Of a DNA stretch of 64,000 nt, positions 34,421 to 43,816 are shown in pieces. The notes beneath the pieces were generated by a model that worked only from the letters and a program-made list of their open reading frames with translations, did no database searches and was not told the DNA's origin. The DNA is taken from assembly GCA_051861205.1 (NCBI GenBank), contig JBHYDC010000005.1:62001-126000 (forward strand). The letters run 5' to 3'. The stretch's first letter is position 1; every line of letters begins with the position of its first letter. The stretch comes from JBHYDC01 sp051861205. GTDB taxonomy: Bacteria > Pseudomonadota > Alphaproteobacteria > Rhizobiales > Pleomorphomonadaceae. The translations under genes were made by a program, and so were the position numbers.

Positions 34421-36846
34421 GCGAGCTTGCCGAGCGCAAAACTAAAGGTAGCGACCTTGCCGAGCGCTCGTTCGCGGACACCCACGTGCTCGTTCGGGTG
34501 CGCGGCCGCGTTCAGGGCGTTGGCTTCCGCCCCAATGTCTGGCGCATCGCAACCGCCCTCGGTCTTGCGGGCGACGTCGCGAACGACAGCGAAGGCGTTC
34601 TCATCCGCCTCGCCGGCTCAGGCGATACGCTCGAAACCTTCCTCCAGCGCCTGCGCGCCGAGGTTCCGCCACTCGCCGTCATCGACGATATCGTCGTGAC
34701 CGCCGCAACCGGCCCCGCCCCAACCGGCAGCTTCGTCATCGCAGCCAGCCGCGGCGGCGCCGTGCATACCCCCGTCACGCCCGATGCCGCCGTCTGCCTT
34801 GAGTGCCGGCGCGACATGCTGGACCCCTTCTCGCGGCGCTTCCGTTATCCCTTCACCACCTGCACCCATTGCGGCCCGCGCTTTTCCATCGTCCAAAGCG
34901 TGCCCTACGACCGGGCCCGCACCACGATGGCGAAGTTCCCGCTCTGCCGGGATTGCGCCGCTGAATACGCCGACCCCGCCGACCGCCGCTTCCACGCCGA
35001 GCCGATCGCCTGCCACACTTGCGGCCCGCGCGGCCGGATCGAGCGCATGGACGGCCGGGCCGTGACCTTCGACCAGCACTCCATGCTCGACGATGTGGAT
35101 GCCGCCGGCGGTCTCATCCGCAAAGGCTTCATTGTCGCGATCAAGGGTCTCGGCGGCTATCAACTCGCCTGTGACGCCACCCGCGCCGATGTCGTCGATA
35201 CGCTGCGCACCCGCAAGCGGCGCGACACAAAGCCCTTCGCCCTGATGGCGCGGGATCTCGACGTCATCCGCCGTTTCGCCAGCGTTTCGCCCGCCGAGGA
35301 AGCCCTGCTCGCGTCCCCCGAAGGCCCGATCGTGCTCCTTCGCGCCGATGGTCCGGAGCGCATGCCCGAAACGGTCGCGCCCGGCCTCGACACACTCGGA
35401 TTCATGCTGCCGACTACGCCGCTCCACATCCTGGTGCTGCGCCGTCTCGATCGCCCCGTCGTCATGACCAGCGGCAACGTCTCCGACGAACCGCAGGTGA
35501 TCGACGACGACGCGGTGCGCCCGAAACTGTCCGGCATCGCCGACCACATTCTCGTCCACGATCGTCCGATCGCGAACCGGGTCGATGACAGCGTCGTGCG
35601 CATCATCGGCGGCACCGCCCGCGTTCTGCGCCGCGCGCGCGGCTTTGCGCCGGGGCCAATCCGCCTGCCGAAGGGCTTCGAAGCGGCGCCGGACTGCCTT
35701 GCGCTCGGCGGCGAGTTGAAATCCACCTTCTGCCTCGTCAAAGATGGCGCGGCCGTGCTTTCCCAGCACATCGGGGATCTCGAAGACCCCGAAGCGCTCG
35801 ACGATTTCGCCCATCATCTCAGCCTCTACCGCGACCTCCTCGATCATACGCCGCAGGCCATCGCGATCGACCGGCATCCCGATTATCTCTCCGCCAAGCT
35901 CGGCCGCACCATGGCCGCCGAGCGCGGTTTGCCGCTGGTCGAGGTTCAGCATCACCACGCCCACGTCGCCTCATGTCTTGCCGAAAACGGCGTCCCGCTT
36001 GATGCCCCGCCCGTCCTCGGCATCGCGCTCGACGGTCTCGGCTATGGTGACGGCGGCGCCCTTTGGGGCGGGGAATTCCTCGTTTGCGACTATCGCAGCT
36101 ATCGCCGCGTCGGCACCTTGAAGCCGGTTGCCATGATCGGTGGTGCGCTGGCGGCCAAAGAGCCCTGGCGCAATCTCTACGCCCACCTCATGGCGGAGAT
36201 GACTTGGCCGCAGATCGTCATGAACTATAGCGAAGCCGCGTCCATCCAAGCGCTCGCTGAAAAGCCCCGCGCCACGCTCGACGCCATGCTCCGCACCGGC
36301 ACCAACGTGCCGCCCTCCTCCTCCTGCGGCCGCCTGTTCGATGCCGTCGCCGCCGCGCTTGATATCGCCTTCGAGCGGTCCGGCTATGAGGGCGAAACCG
36401 GCGCCCGGCTCGAAGCACTGGTCGATCCGGATGCGCTCGCATCGGAAGACGAATACCTCGCCTATCCCCTCTCGATCCCGGTTCTGAAGGGCTCCTACCT
36501 GCCCTATATCGAGCCGCTGGCGATGTGGCAGGCATTGCTTGGTGATCTTGCCGTCGGCACCGCGCCGGGCATCATCGCCGCGCGCTTCCACCGGGGCCTT
36601 GCCAAGGCGATCACCGCCATGGCGCTCAAGGTGACCAAGGGCGAGACCGACGACGAGCGCGCCATCCACACCGTCGCGCTCACCGGCGGCTGTCTCGCAA
36701 ACTCCGTCCTTCACGGCGAGCTTGTCCGCCGGCTGGAAGCGGAGGGGTTCCGCGTGCTCACCCACACGCATGTTCCCGCCGGAGACGGCGGTCTTTCGCT
36801 CGGTCAGGCGGCCATTACCGCCGCCCATCTCATCTCACGCAGTTAA
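34417..36846 (+). CDS. hypF: HypF carbamoyltransferase, NiFe-site cyanide synthesis
   Basis: 809 residues with all four domains: acylphosphatase-like (VRVRGRVQGVGFRPNVWR, 27-105), two zinc fingers (CLECRRDM/TCTHCGPRF and LCRDCA/ACHTCGPRG), a YrdC-like domain (RKRRDTKPFALMARD) and a C-terminal Kae1-like domain with the metal site VQHHHAHVASCLAENG. It activates carbamoyl phosphate and carbamoylates the C-terminal Cys of HypE. The start overlaps the NHL stop (ATGA). It heads a full hypFCDEAB series. Confidence 0.95.
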   Translation: MSELAERKTKGSDLAERSFADTHVLVRVRGRVQGVGFRPNVWRIATALGLAGDVANDSEGVLIRLAGSGDTLETFLQRLRAEVPPLAVIDDIVVTAATGPAPTGSFVIAASRGGAVHTPVTPDAAVCLECRRDMLDPFSRRFRYPFTTCTHCGPRFSIVQSVPYDRARTTMAKFPLCRDCAAEYADPADRRFHAEPIACHTCGPRGRIERMDGRAVTFDQHSMLDDVDAAGGLIRKGFIVAIKGLGGYQLACDATRADVVDTLRTRKRRDTKPFALMARDLDVIRRFASVSPAEEALLASPEGPIVLLRADGPERMPETVAPGLDTLGFMLPTTPLHILVLRRLDRPVVMTSGNVSDEPQVIDDDAVRPKLSGIADHILVHDRPIANRVDDSVVRIIGGTARVLRRARGFAPGPIRLPKGFEAAPDCLALGGELKSTFCLVKDGAAVLSQHIGDLEDPEALDDFAHHLSLYRDLLDHTPQAIAIDRHPDYLSAKLGRTMAAERGLPLVEVQHHHAHVASCLAENGVPLDAPPVLGIALDGLGYGDGGALWGGEFLVCDYRSYRRVGTLKPVAMIGGALAAKEPWRNLYAHLMAEMTWPQIVMNYSEAASIQALAEKPRATLDAMLRTGTNVPPSSSCGRLFDAVAAALDIAFERSGYEGETGARLEALVDPDALASEDEYLAYPLSIPVLKGSYLPYIEPLAMWQALLGDLAVGTAPGIIAARFHRGLAKAITAMALKVTKGETDDERAIHTVALTGGCLANSVLHGELVRRLEAEGFRVLTHTHVPAGDGGLSLGQAAITAAHLISRS

Positions 36847-36861
36847 ATCAGGGAGAACACC

Positions 36862-37140
36862 ATGTGCCTTGGAATTCCCGGCCGGATCGTCGAGATCAAC
36901 GATGCCGCCAAGCGGATTGCTACAGTAGATGTCGGCGGCGTGCGCCGTCCGATCAACATCGCCTGTATCGTCAATGAAAACCACACCGCCGAATCCTGCC
37001 TCGGCGAATGGGTTCTGGTCCACGTCGGCTTCGCCATGAGCCGGATCAACGAGCAGCAGGCCGCGGAAACACTGAAGATCCTGACCGAACTCGGCGAAGC
37101 ACAGGCCGAGATCGAAGCCATGCGCATGACCGGTACCTGA
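36862..37140 (+). CDS. hypC: HypC hydrogenase maturation chaperone
   Basis: 92 residues beginning MCLGIPGRIVEIND, with the essential Cys2 after Met removal, and the conserved VGGVRRPINIACI and GEWVLVHVGFAMSRI. It holds the Fe(CN)2CO moiety together with HypD and delivers it to the large subunit. GGGAG precedes the ATG. Fifteen bases separate it from hypF and 63 from hypD. Confidence 0.95.
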   Translation: MCLGIPGRIVEINDAAKRIATVDVGGVRRPINIACIVNENHTAESCLGEWVLVHVGFAMSRINEQQAAETLKILTELGEAQAEIEAMRMTGT

Positions 37141-37203
37141 CGTTCGAACGCTAGTCGCCGGAACGACCGCGCTCAACTCTGCACCTATGGGGGGACTTAC
37201 CCG

Positions 37204-38334
37204 ATGAAATTCGTCGATGAATTCCGCGATGCCGAAAAGGCCCGCACACTCGTCAAGGAAATCACCGAAGTCGCCGCCAGGGTCGCCGAAAAGAAGGGCG
37301 GGCCCGCCCACATCATGGAAATATGCGGCGGTCACACCCATTCGATCTTCCGCTACGGCATCGAAGGCATGCTGCCGGATACGATCGAACTCGTTCACGG
37401 CCCCGGATGCCCCGTCTGCGTGCTCCCCATGGGACGCGTCGACGATTGCGTCGCGCTCGCCGAACGGCCGGACGTGATCTTCACCACCTTCGGCGATGCG
37501 ATCCGCGTTCCCGGCTCCCGTAAGAGCCTGATGCAGGCCAAAGCCGAAGGCTGCGACGTGCGGATGGTCTATTCGCCGATCGACGCGCTCGCGATTGCTC
37601 GCGCCAATCCCGACAAGCAGGTCGTGTTCTACGCGATCGGCTTTGAAACCACGATGCCCTCCACCGCGCTCACCGTGCTTCAGGCGCACGCCGAGGGCGT
37701 CACGAACTTCACGCTCTTCTGCAATCACATCACCATTCTGCCCACCATCCGCGCGGTCCTTGACGCGCCGGACCTTACGATCGACGGCTTCCTGGGACCT
37801 GGCCACGTCTCGATGGTCATCGGCACCGGCCCATACAACTTCGTGTCCGACGAATACGGGAAGCCCATGGTTGTGGCCGGGTTCGAGCCTCTCGACGTGC
37901 TCCATTCGATTTGGATGGTGCTGAAGCAGATGGACGACGGCGCCGCCTTCGTGCAGAACCAATATGGCCGCATCGTCCCCGATATCGGCAACGCGGTGGC
38001 GATCGAGGCCGTCGAGCGGGTGTTCGAGGTGCGCGAGCATTTCGAATGGCGCGGCCTCGGCTCGATCGAACATTCCGGCGTGAAGTTGCGCGAGGAATTC
38101 GCCGCCTTCGACGCCGAGCGCAAGTTCGCCGTGCCCAACGTGGCGGTCGCCGACCCCAAGGACTGCCAGTGCGGCGAGGTTCTCACAGGCTCGATCAAGC
38201 CGTGGGAATGCAAGATTTTCGGCAAAGCCTGCACGCCCGCCACCCCGCTCGGCGCGCTGATGGTGTCGTCGGAAGGCTCCTGCGCGGCCTATTTCCAATA
38301 TGGCGCCCTCAAGAAGGAACGGGCCACCGCATGA
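37204..38334 (+). CDS. hypD: HypD, Fe-S scaffold for Fe(CN)2CO assembly
   Basis: 376 residues of normal length. Conserved motifs: MEICGGHTHSIFRYG, VHGPGCPVCVLP, FTTFGDAIRVPGS, FGFETT-like YAIGFETTMPST, LGPGHVSMVIG, and the C-terminal cysteine motif for the 4Fe-4S cluster (DCQCGEVLTG, WECKIFGKACTP). With HypC it receives cyanide from HypE. The stop overlaps the start of hypE (ATGA). GGGGG before ATG 37204 serves as the ribosome site. Confidence 0.95.
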   Translation: MKFVDEFRDAEKARTLVKEITEVAARVAEKKGGPAHIMEICGGHTHSIFRYGIEGMLPDTIELVHGPGCPVCVLPMGRVDDCVALAERPDVIFTTFGDAIRVPGSRKSLMQAKAEGCDVRMVYSPIDALAIARANPDKQVVFYAIGFETTMPSTALTVLQAHAEGVTNFTLFCNHITILPTIRAVLDAPDLTIDGFLGPGHVSMVIGTGPYNFVSDEYGKPMVVAGFEPLDVLHSIWMVLKQMDDGAAFVQNQYGRIVPDIGNAVAIEAVERVFEVREHFEWRGLGSIEHSGVKLREEFAAFDAERKFAVPNVAVADPKDCQCGEVLTGSIKPWECKIFGKACTPATPLGALMVSSEGSCAAYFQYGALKKERATA

Positions 38335-39410
38335 GCGCGATCGTCGATCTCGCCGCGCGCCGCCACGCGCGTCCGCGCGGCACCGTCAACGTGCCGATGA
38401 TCACGCTCGCCCACGGCGGCGGCGGCCGCGCGATGAAAGACCTCATCGACGACGTATTCCTGCGCGCTCAGGACGGCGACAGCGGCGTGCCGTCCGATGA
38501 CGCGGTCGAGTTCAGCCTCGCCGATCTCGCTGCGCATGGCGACCGCCTCGCCTTCACGACAGACAGCTTCGTCGTCACGCCGCTGGAATTTCCCGGCGGC
38601 GACATCGGCAAGCTCGCCGTCTGCGGAACGGTCAACGACCTCGCCACCTCCGGCGCAACGCCCCTCTACCTCACCTGTTCGGTCATCATCGAAGAGGGCA
38701 TGCTGATCGACGATCTCAGGCGGATCGCCCGGTCCATGGCCGCGATGGCGCGGGAAGCCGGCGTTCGCATCGTGACCGGCGACACCAAAGTCGTCGCGCG
38801 CGGGGCCTGCGACCGGCTGTTCATCAACACCGCCGGCATCGGCGTCATCAAACCCGGCATCAACCTCTCCGTAGTCAACTGCCGCCCCGGCGACGCCATT
38901 CTCGTCAACGGTCTCCTCGGCGACCACGGCGCCGCCATCCTCTCCGCGCGCGGTGACATGGCGCTCGACGCCCCGATCGAGAGTGACTGCGCCCCCCTCC
39001 ATCACCTTGTCGGCCGCCTTCTCGCCGCCGCCCCGCATACCCGTTTCGTGCGCGACGCCACGCGCGGCGGTCTTGCCAGCGTCCTCAATGAAGTGGCCGA
39101 GGCCTCTCAGGTCGGCATCGAGATCGAGGAAGCCCGCACGCCGATCCGCGAAGTCGTCAAGGGTTTCTGCGAAATTCTGGGGCTCGACCCGCTCTATCTC
39201 GCCAACGAGGGCAAGCTCGTCGCCATCGTTCCGGCCGAGGAGGCCGAGGCCGCGCTTGCCGCCATGCGCGCCGATCCGCTCGGGCGCGACGCCGCGATCA
39301 TCGGCCATTGCACCGGCGGCCGGCCCGGCCGCGTGGTGATGGATACGATCTTCGGCGGCCGGCGCATCGTCGACATGCTCGTCGGCGAGCAGCTTCCGCG
39401 CATCTGCTAA
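38331..39410 (+). CDS. hypE: HypE, thiocyanate-forming dehydratase
   Basis: 359 residues. N-terminal LAHGGGGRAMKDLIDDVFLR, the ATP-binding DTKVVARGACDRLFINTAGI, RDATRGGLASVLNE, and a complete C-terminus ending PRIC, where the last Cys takes the carbamoyl group from HypF and is dehydrated to thiocyanate. ATG 38331 overlaps the hypD stop; the longer open frame into hypD is spurious. hypA follows after 11 bp. Confidence 0.95.
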   Translation: MSAIVDLAARRHARPRGTVNVPMITLAHGGGGRAMKDLIDDVFLRAQDGDSGVPSDDAVEFSLADLAAHGDRLAFTTDSFVVTPLEFPGGDIGKLAVCGTVNDLATSGATPLYLTCSVIIEEGMLIDDLRRIARSMAAMAREAGVRIVTGDTKVVARGACDRLFINTAGIGVIKPGINLSVVNCRPGDAILVNGLLGDHGAAILSARGDMALDAPIESDCAPLHHLVGRLLAAAPHTRFVRDATRGGLASVLNEVAEASQVGIEIEEARTPIREVVKGFCEILGLDPLYLANEGKLVAIVPAEEAEAALAAMRADPLGRDAAIIGHCTGGRPGRVVMDTIFGGRRIVDMLVGEQLPRIC

Positions 39411-39421
39411 AGGGGCGACCG

Positions 39422-39766
39422 ATGCACGAACTCGCCCTCACCCGCTCCATCGTCGGCATCGTCGCGGACAACGCCGGCAAACGGCGCGTCAAGCGCGTCG
39501 CGGTGGAAGTCGGCGATCTCTCCGGCGTCATGGCCGACGCTATCGCCTTCTGCTTCGACATTTGCGCCAAGGACACCGTCGTCGAAGGCGCCACGCTCGA
39601 TCTGCGCCGCATCGCCGGGCGGGGCTTCTGCGAAGCTTGTGGCACCGAAATGCCGATCAGTTCGCTCTTCCAGCCCTGCACCTGCGGGTCGCGGCGGCTG
39701 AAGTGCATCGCGGGCGAAGAACTCAACGTCAAGGAAATGGAACTCTTCGAGGCCGAACCGGCCTAG
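39422..39766 (+). CDS. hypA: HypA, nickel-delivery zinc protein
   Basis: 114 residues. The N-terminal MHELALTRSIV holds the nickel ligand His2, followed by VEVGDLSGVMADAIAFCFD. The zinc site has the paired knuckles GFCEACGTEMP and QPCTCGSRRLKC; the second is CxCxxxxxxC, slightly different from the usual CxxC, so the fourth ligand may be C99-like in GSRRLKC. It inserts nickel with HypB. GGGGCG precedes ATG 39422. Confidence 0.93.
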   Translation: MHELALTRSIVGIVADNAGKRRVKRVAVEVGDLSGVMADAIAFCFDICAKDTVVEGATLDLRRIAGRGFCEACGTEMPISSLFQPCTCGSRRLKCIAGEELNVKEMELFEAEPA

Positions 39767-39801
39767 AGCCTCCTTGACCAGAAACCAAGAGGAGACATGA
39801 C

Positions 39802-40782
39802 ATGTGCGGGGTTTGCGGCTGCGCCGGTGACGGCAAGACGACCATGACCAATCTGGCCACCGGCGAGACGCGCGATCTGCGCGCCGGGCACCACAATCAC
39901 GTCCATGATCATGGCGATGGTCACGCCGATCATACGCACGACCACGATCATGCGCATGACTACGGCCATGGCGACGGCCACGTCCATCACGGTCATGCGC
40001 CAGACCAAGCGCAAACCCATGGGCACGACCACCACCATGATCACGGTCATGACCATGGGCACGACCACGGTCATGACCACGGGCACGATCATGCGCACGG
40101 CCACGGCCATGCCCAAACCATCGCGCTTGAAACAGCCATCTTCGCCAAGAACGACGCCCTTGCCGCACGCAACCGCGCTTGGTTCCAGGGGCGCGAGATC
40201 CTCGCGGTCAACCTTGTCTCCAGCCCCGGCGCGGGCAAGACGACGCTTCTTGAACGCACCATCCGCGACATGGGGAAGGAAATCGCCATCACCGTGATCG
40301 AGGGTGATCAGGCCACCGCCAATGACGGCGCCCGCATCCGCGCCGCAGGTGCGCCCGTTGTTCAGGTCAACACCGGCACCGGCTGTCACCTGGAAGCGGA
40401 TATGATCCAGGGCGCGCTTGCCGAACTCAGGCCGTCGCTGCGCTCGCTCGTCCTTATCGAAAATGTTGGCAACCTCGTGTGCCCCTCGATGTTCGATCTC
40501 GGCGAGCGCGCGAAGGTGGCGGTTCTCTCGGTCACCGAGGGGGAAGATAAGCCGGAGAAGTATCCGCACATGTTCCGCGCGGCCTCCGTTCTTCTCCTCA
40601 ACAAGGTCGACCTCCTGCCGCATCTCGACTTCGATGTCGACCGCTGCATCGCCTCGGCCCGAACCGTCAATCCCGATATCACGGTGTTCAAAGTCTCCGC
40701 CAAGTCCGGCGAAGGCCTCGATGCTTGGTACGACTGGCTGCGTTCGGAATCCAAAGCCGCCGCCAGCGCCGCTTTCGGCTGA
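39802..40782 (+). CDS. hypB: HypB, nickel-binding GTPase with a long His-rich domain
   Basis: 326 residues. The N-terminus has the high-affinity nickel motif CGVCGCAGD. Residues 30-104 are a His/Asp/Gly-rich domain with about 35 histidines (tandem GHDHGHDH units), a nickel store seen in rhizobial HypB. The G domain follows: P-loop VSSPGAGKTT (139-148), GTGCHLEAD with metal-binding Cys/His, and NKVD. It supplies nickel to the large subunit with HypA. GGAGAC lies upstream of the ATG. It is the last gene of the cluster; a strong terminator follows. Confidence 0.95.
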   Translation: MCGVCGCAGDGKTTMTNLATGETRDLRAGHHNHVHDHGDGHADHTHDHDHAHDYGHGDGHVHHGHAPDQAQTHGHDHHHDHGHDHGHDHGHDHGHDHAHGHGHAQTIALETAIFAKNDALAARNRAWFQGREILAVNLVSSPGAGKTTLLERTIRDMGKEIAITVIEGDQATANDGARIRAAGAPVVQVNTGTGCHLEADMIQGALAELRPSLRSLVLIENVGNLVCPSMFDLGERAKVAVLSVTEGEDKPEKYPHMFRAASVLLLNKVDLLPHLDFDVDRCIASARTVNPDITVFKVSAKSGEGLDAWYDWLRSESKAAASAAFG

Positions 40783-40792
40783 CCGCAGACGA

Positions 40793-40827
40793 AAACGCGA
40801 TCCGTTCGGCTAGAACGGATCGCGTTT
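40793..40827. terminator. Bidirectional intrinsic terminator after hypB
   Basis: Perfect 15-bp stem (40793-40807 with 40813-40827) and a GGCTA loop. The stem begins with AAA and ends with TTT, giving a T-run for either direction. It starts ten bases after the hypB stop and lies 40 bp from the stop of the convergent chemoreceptor gene. Confidence 0.9.
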
Positions 40828-40866
40828 GAAATCGTGGAGCTCGTCAAATCCAGTCTTGAGCCGCCC

Positions 40867-42114
40867 TTAGGCGGCTTTGATCTGCCCGATGAATTCGTTG
40901 GCCTGATGACGCAGCCGGTCCGACGACGTGGCGAGCGACTTGGAGGCCTCCAGCATCTTCGAAGCCGCCGATCCGGCGTCCGAAGCCGCCGTCGTAACAC
41001 CGGCGATGTTCGAAGCCACGTTCTGCGAGCCCTGCTGCGCCAGTTCCACCGAACGGGCAATGCCCGACGTCGCTGCCGACTGCTCTTCCACCGCCGCCAT
41101 GATCATCGTCGAGATCGTGTTGACCTCGTCGATCGTGGAGGTGATCGCCTGGATGGCCTCCACAGCCTGCCCTGTCGCGGTCTGAACGGCAGAGATCTGC
41201 TGGGCGATTTCCTCGGTCGCCTTGGCGGTCTGCGTGGCCAAGTTCTTCACCTCGGTCGCCACCACCGCGAAGCCGCGACCGGCCTCACCGGCGCGCGCGG
41301 CCTCGATCGTTGCGTTGAGCGCCAGGAGGTTGGTCTGGCTCGCGATCGACGAGATCAGGGTCACGACTTCGCCGATACGGTTGGTCGTGTCCGACAGCGT
41401 CCGCACGATCGCGTTGGTCTGCTCGGCCTGGGCGGCAGCGGAATTCACGACCGTCTGCTGCTGCGACATCTGGCGACCGATCTCGTCGATCGACGCGGAA
41501 AGTTCACCGGCGGTGGCCGCGACTTCGTCGACGTGATTGGTTGCGTTGCGAGACGCGGACATCACTGTCGCCGCCTTCTCACCCGTGACCTGCGCCACGC
41601 TGCCAAGCTGGGCCGATGCCTTGGAGATGCCGGCGACCGTTTCGGCCATCGAATCGATCACGTCCTTGACGTTTGTCGAGAACGAGGCCGCCAAGACGTC
41701 CATCGCTTCGCGGCGCTCCGTCCGGGCTTTCGCCCGGCGCGCGGTTTCAGCGGCGCGGATCTGCTCGCTGTCCATGCCGCTCTTCTTGAATGCAAGAAGA
41801 GCGGTGGCAATCGCTCCGATTTCGCCGTTTTTGGAAACCTCAGGGACGTCGGTCGCCCACTCCGCTTCTGAAAGAAGCTTCATTGCAGCGATGAGCTTAC
41901 GAATGGGCATAACGACTGTGAAGATGAATAAAGCAGAACCGGCAACCGCCGATCCAATCGTTGCAGCGGCGATGACCGCAAGTGCAGATCCATCTGCGAC
42001 AAGGCCCGTCGTTGTCATGCTAACGACGACAGTAAAGGCCATTACCACTAAGAATTTCACAGAAAGGGATAGATCCTGTGCTTTGAACAAGGTACCCACC
42101 TTCAATTTGAGCAT
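40867..42114 (-). CDS. Methyl-accepting chemotaxis protein without an extracellular sensor domain
   Basis: 415 residues. Two membrane helices (FLVVMAFTVVVSMTTTGLV and IAAATIGSAVAGSALFIFTV) are separated by only about eight residues, so there is no periplasmic ligand domain. A HAMP-like linker (MPIRKLIAAMKLLSEAEW) and the signalling hairpin tip IASQTNLLALNATIEAARAG with EAGRGFAVVATEVKNLA follow. It ends FIGQIKAA with no CheR/B docking pentapeptide. It may sense membrane energetics or cytosolic signals. Convergent with hypB across the terminator. No che genes are nearby. Confidence 0.88.
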   Translation of the reverse strand: MLKLKVGTLFKAQDLSLSVKFLVVMAFTVVVSMTTTGLVADGSALAVIAAATIGSAVAGSALFIFTVVMPIRKLIAAMKLLSEAEWATDVPEVSKNGEIGAIATALLAFKKSGMDSEQIRAAETARRAKARTERREAMDVLAASFSTNVKDVIDSMAETVAGISKASAQLGSVAQVTGEKAATVMSASRNATNHVDEVAATAGELSASIDEIGRQMSQQQTVVNSAAAQAEQTNAIVRTLSDTTNRIGEVVTLISSIASQTNLLALNATIEAARAGEAGRGFAVVATEVKNLATQTAKATEEIAQQISAVQTATGQAVEAIQAITSTIDEVNTISTMIMAAVEEQSAATSGIARSVELAQQGSQNVASNIAGVTTAASDAGSAASKMLEASKSLATSSDRLRHQANEFIGQIKAA

Positions 42115-42405
42115 TTGACGACACCATCATTGATCAGGGTTACCATCTCCGAATTAATGGGCCGTAAATTTATTGATCACATGCAAATATATCGTGGGTT
42201 TCCCGCGATGTGCGCCCTGCACGCACAAATCAAAACAACGCCAAGATGGCGCTTCGCATGGAGAATGAATACCGTGCTTGACCGGGCGCGACCGGCGGCT
42301 TTCAGAAAATCCAGATCGACAGCATGGATTTAATATAGCACAAAGAGGTAAGAAAAGAGGCGCCGCTAATCTGTTGAAGTCACGGCTTCAAACGGCAAAG
42401 GGGCG
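42115..42405. other. Intergenic region between divergent chemoreceptor and coiled-coil genes
   Basis: 291 bp, more AT-rich than its flanks (for example around 42160-42200 and 42320-42350). It should contain two divergent promoters. I see no gene or clear operator. Confidence 0.4.
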
Positions 42406-42813
42406 GTGGAAGGGGGATGCGCATTGAACGAGGCCTCGCGCCCGCGTTTACCGTCCACAATGCTCTGGCCGACCTACGCGTTGCGGGTCTGGCTAAACGG
42501 ACTCCTGTCCCAAACGCTTCAAGCCGAAGCCCAAATCCAATACCGGATTGATGACCTCGAAAAGGAGGTTATCCGCCTCCGCGAGCGCCTCAACCGCGTG
42601 AGCCCGGTCGTCGGAACCCTGCGCGAATCGCTCAAGCAAACCGACGCCGCGCTTGAGCGCACGCGCCTGACGATGCCACTGGCCGCAGATGTGACGAGGT
42701 TGGCCCCACCCTCGCTGCCCCCAGCGCCAAGCCCCAAGGCGCCCCGCGCCCCCTCCTCAAGGATCAAAAAGCCAGCCGGCAATCCGGCGGCCGCCTCACC
42801 GCCTCGGCGCTAG
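42406..42813 (+). CDS. Small coiled-coil protein, function unknown
   Basis: 135 residues from a GTG (AAGGGG upstream); TTG 42424 (after GGAAGGGGG) and ATG 42460 are alternatives. The centre is a coiled coil (AQIQYRIDDLEKEVIRLRER, then VVGTLRESLKQTDAALERT) and the tail is proline/alanine/lysine-rich (PPSLPPAPSPKAPRAPSSR). It has no signal. Nothing is known of a role; the heptad pattern and its sense-strand quality favour a real gene over a chance frame. Confidence 0.5.
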   Translation: MEGGCALNEASRPRLPSTMLWPTYALRVWLNGLLSQTLQAEAQIQYRIDDLEKEVIRLRERLNRVSPVVGTLRESLKQTDAALERTRLTMPLAADVTRLAPPSLPPAPSPKAPRAPSSRIKKPAGNPAAASPPRR

Positions 42814-42913
42814 TGCGCTCAACTCCGAGCGGCCGCTCTGCGTCGACATCCCGGCCAGGAACAACCGCACTCATCGCCGTGCCAATCCATCGGATCCTTC
42901 GGAACGCAGCGCC

Positions 42914-43816
42914 ATGTCGCCCATCATCATCGGCACCTCGCTCCTGAAGGTCATGATATCGCCCGTTGGAGCCGAGTTGACGTCGCTGCGAGACGCCGAG
43001 GGCCGAGAGTGGTTGTGGCAGGGCGATGCCCGCTCGTGGGCCCGTCAGGCCCCCATCCTGTTTCCCGTCGTCGGGCGCTGCCGGGGCGGTATCGTGCGGC
43101 ATGGCGGCAAAGCCCATCCCATGCCGATCCACGGTTTAGCGCCAACGGCGATATTCGATGTGGTGTCCGCCACCGACAGGGCCTGCATGCTTCGCCTGAC
43201 CGACGACACCCACACGCGAAAAACCTATCCCTTCGGCTTCCGGTTGGAGATCGGCTTCGAAGTCTCAGGTTACACGCTGATCCAGCGCGCCGAAATCACG
43301 AACACCGGAAACGCCAGCCTGCCCTATTCCTTCGGCTTTCATCCCGGATTTCAGTGGCCATTGCCAACCAGCCGCACGATCGCCCGGAAGACACACCAAG
43401 TCCTGTTTCAGGCCGACGAACCCGGCCCCGTCCGGCGCCCGCTCGAAGAGGGTCTCGGTCCGGCCATACAAGCCTCGCCGGTCGCGGGCAAAGTCCTTTC
43501 TCTCAGCGACGACCTTTTTGCCGCCGGCGCCATCGTCTTCGATGCCCTTGAAAGCCGCCGGCTCTGGTTTGGCGCACCCAACCATGAGGGCCTGCTCGTC
43601 AGCATCGAGAACCTTCCGCATCTCGGCCTTTGGGCGCGCCCGCCCGCCGCTTTTCTATGCATCGAGCCCTGGCAAGGCTATGCCGATCCGGTGGGCTTCG
43701 ACGGTGATCTGACCGACAAACCCGGCACACGACAGCTTACCGTCGGCGAAACCTCGTTTCACACAATGCGTCTTTCCTTCAGCGAGCCCGCCCCGTCCTG
43801 GGGGCATCAACCATAG
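42914..43816 (+). CDS. Aldose-1-epimerase-family protein
   Basis: 300 residues of the galactose-mutarotase-like fold: ISPVGAELTSLRDAEGREWL at the start, PMPIHGLAP with the catalytic-His region, SFGFHPGFQWPL with the second His, and LCIEPWQGYADP with the catalytic Glu. It matches the YeaD/LacX type that interconverts anomers of aldoses or hexose-6-phosphates. No signal peptide. It may serve the galactose pathway encoded 27 kb to the left, but there is no direct linkage. Confidence 0.82.
   Translation: MSPIIIGTSLLKVMISPVGAELTSLRDAEGREWLWQGDARSWARQAPILFPVVGRCRGGIVRHGGKAHPMPIHGLAPTAIFDVVSATDRACMLRLTDDTHTRKTYPFGFRLEIGFEVSGYTLIQRAEITNTGNASLPYSFGFHPGFQWPLPTSRTIARKTHQVLFQADEPGPVRRPLEEGLGPAIQASPVAGKVLSLSDDLFAAGAIVFDALESRRLWFGAPNHEGLLVSIENLPHLGLWARPPAAFLCIEPWQGYADPVGFDGDLTDKPGTRQLTVGETSFHTMRLSFSEPAPSWGHQP

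Noticed and set aside
39899..40113. CRISPR-like or satellite repeat array
   Set aside because: The periodic GGTCATGACCATGGGCACG-like DNA encodes the in-frame His-rich domain of HypB.
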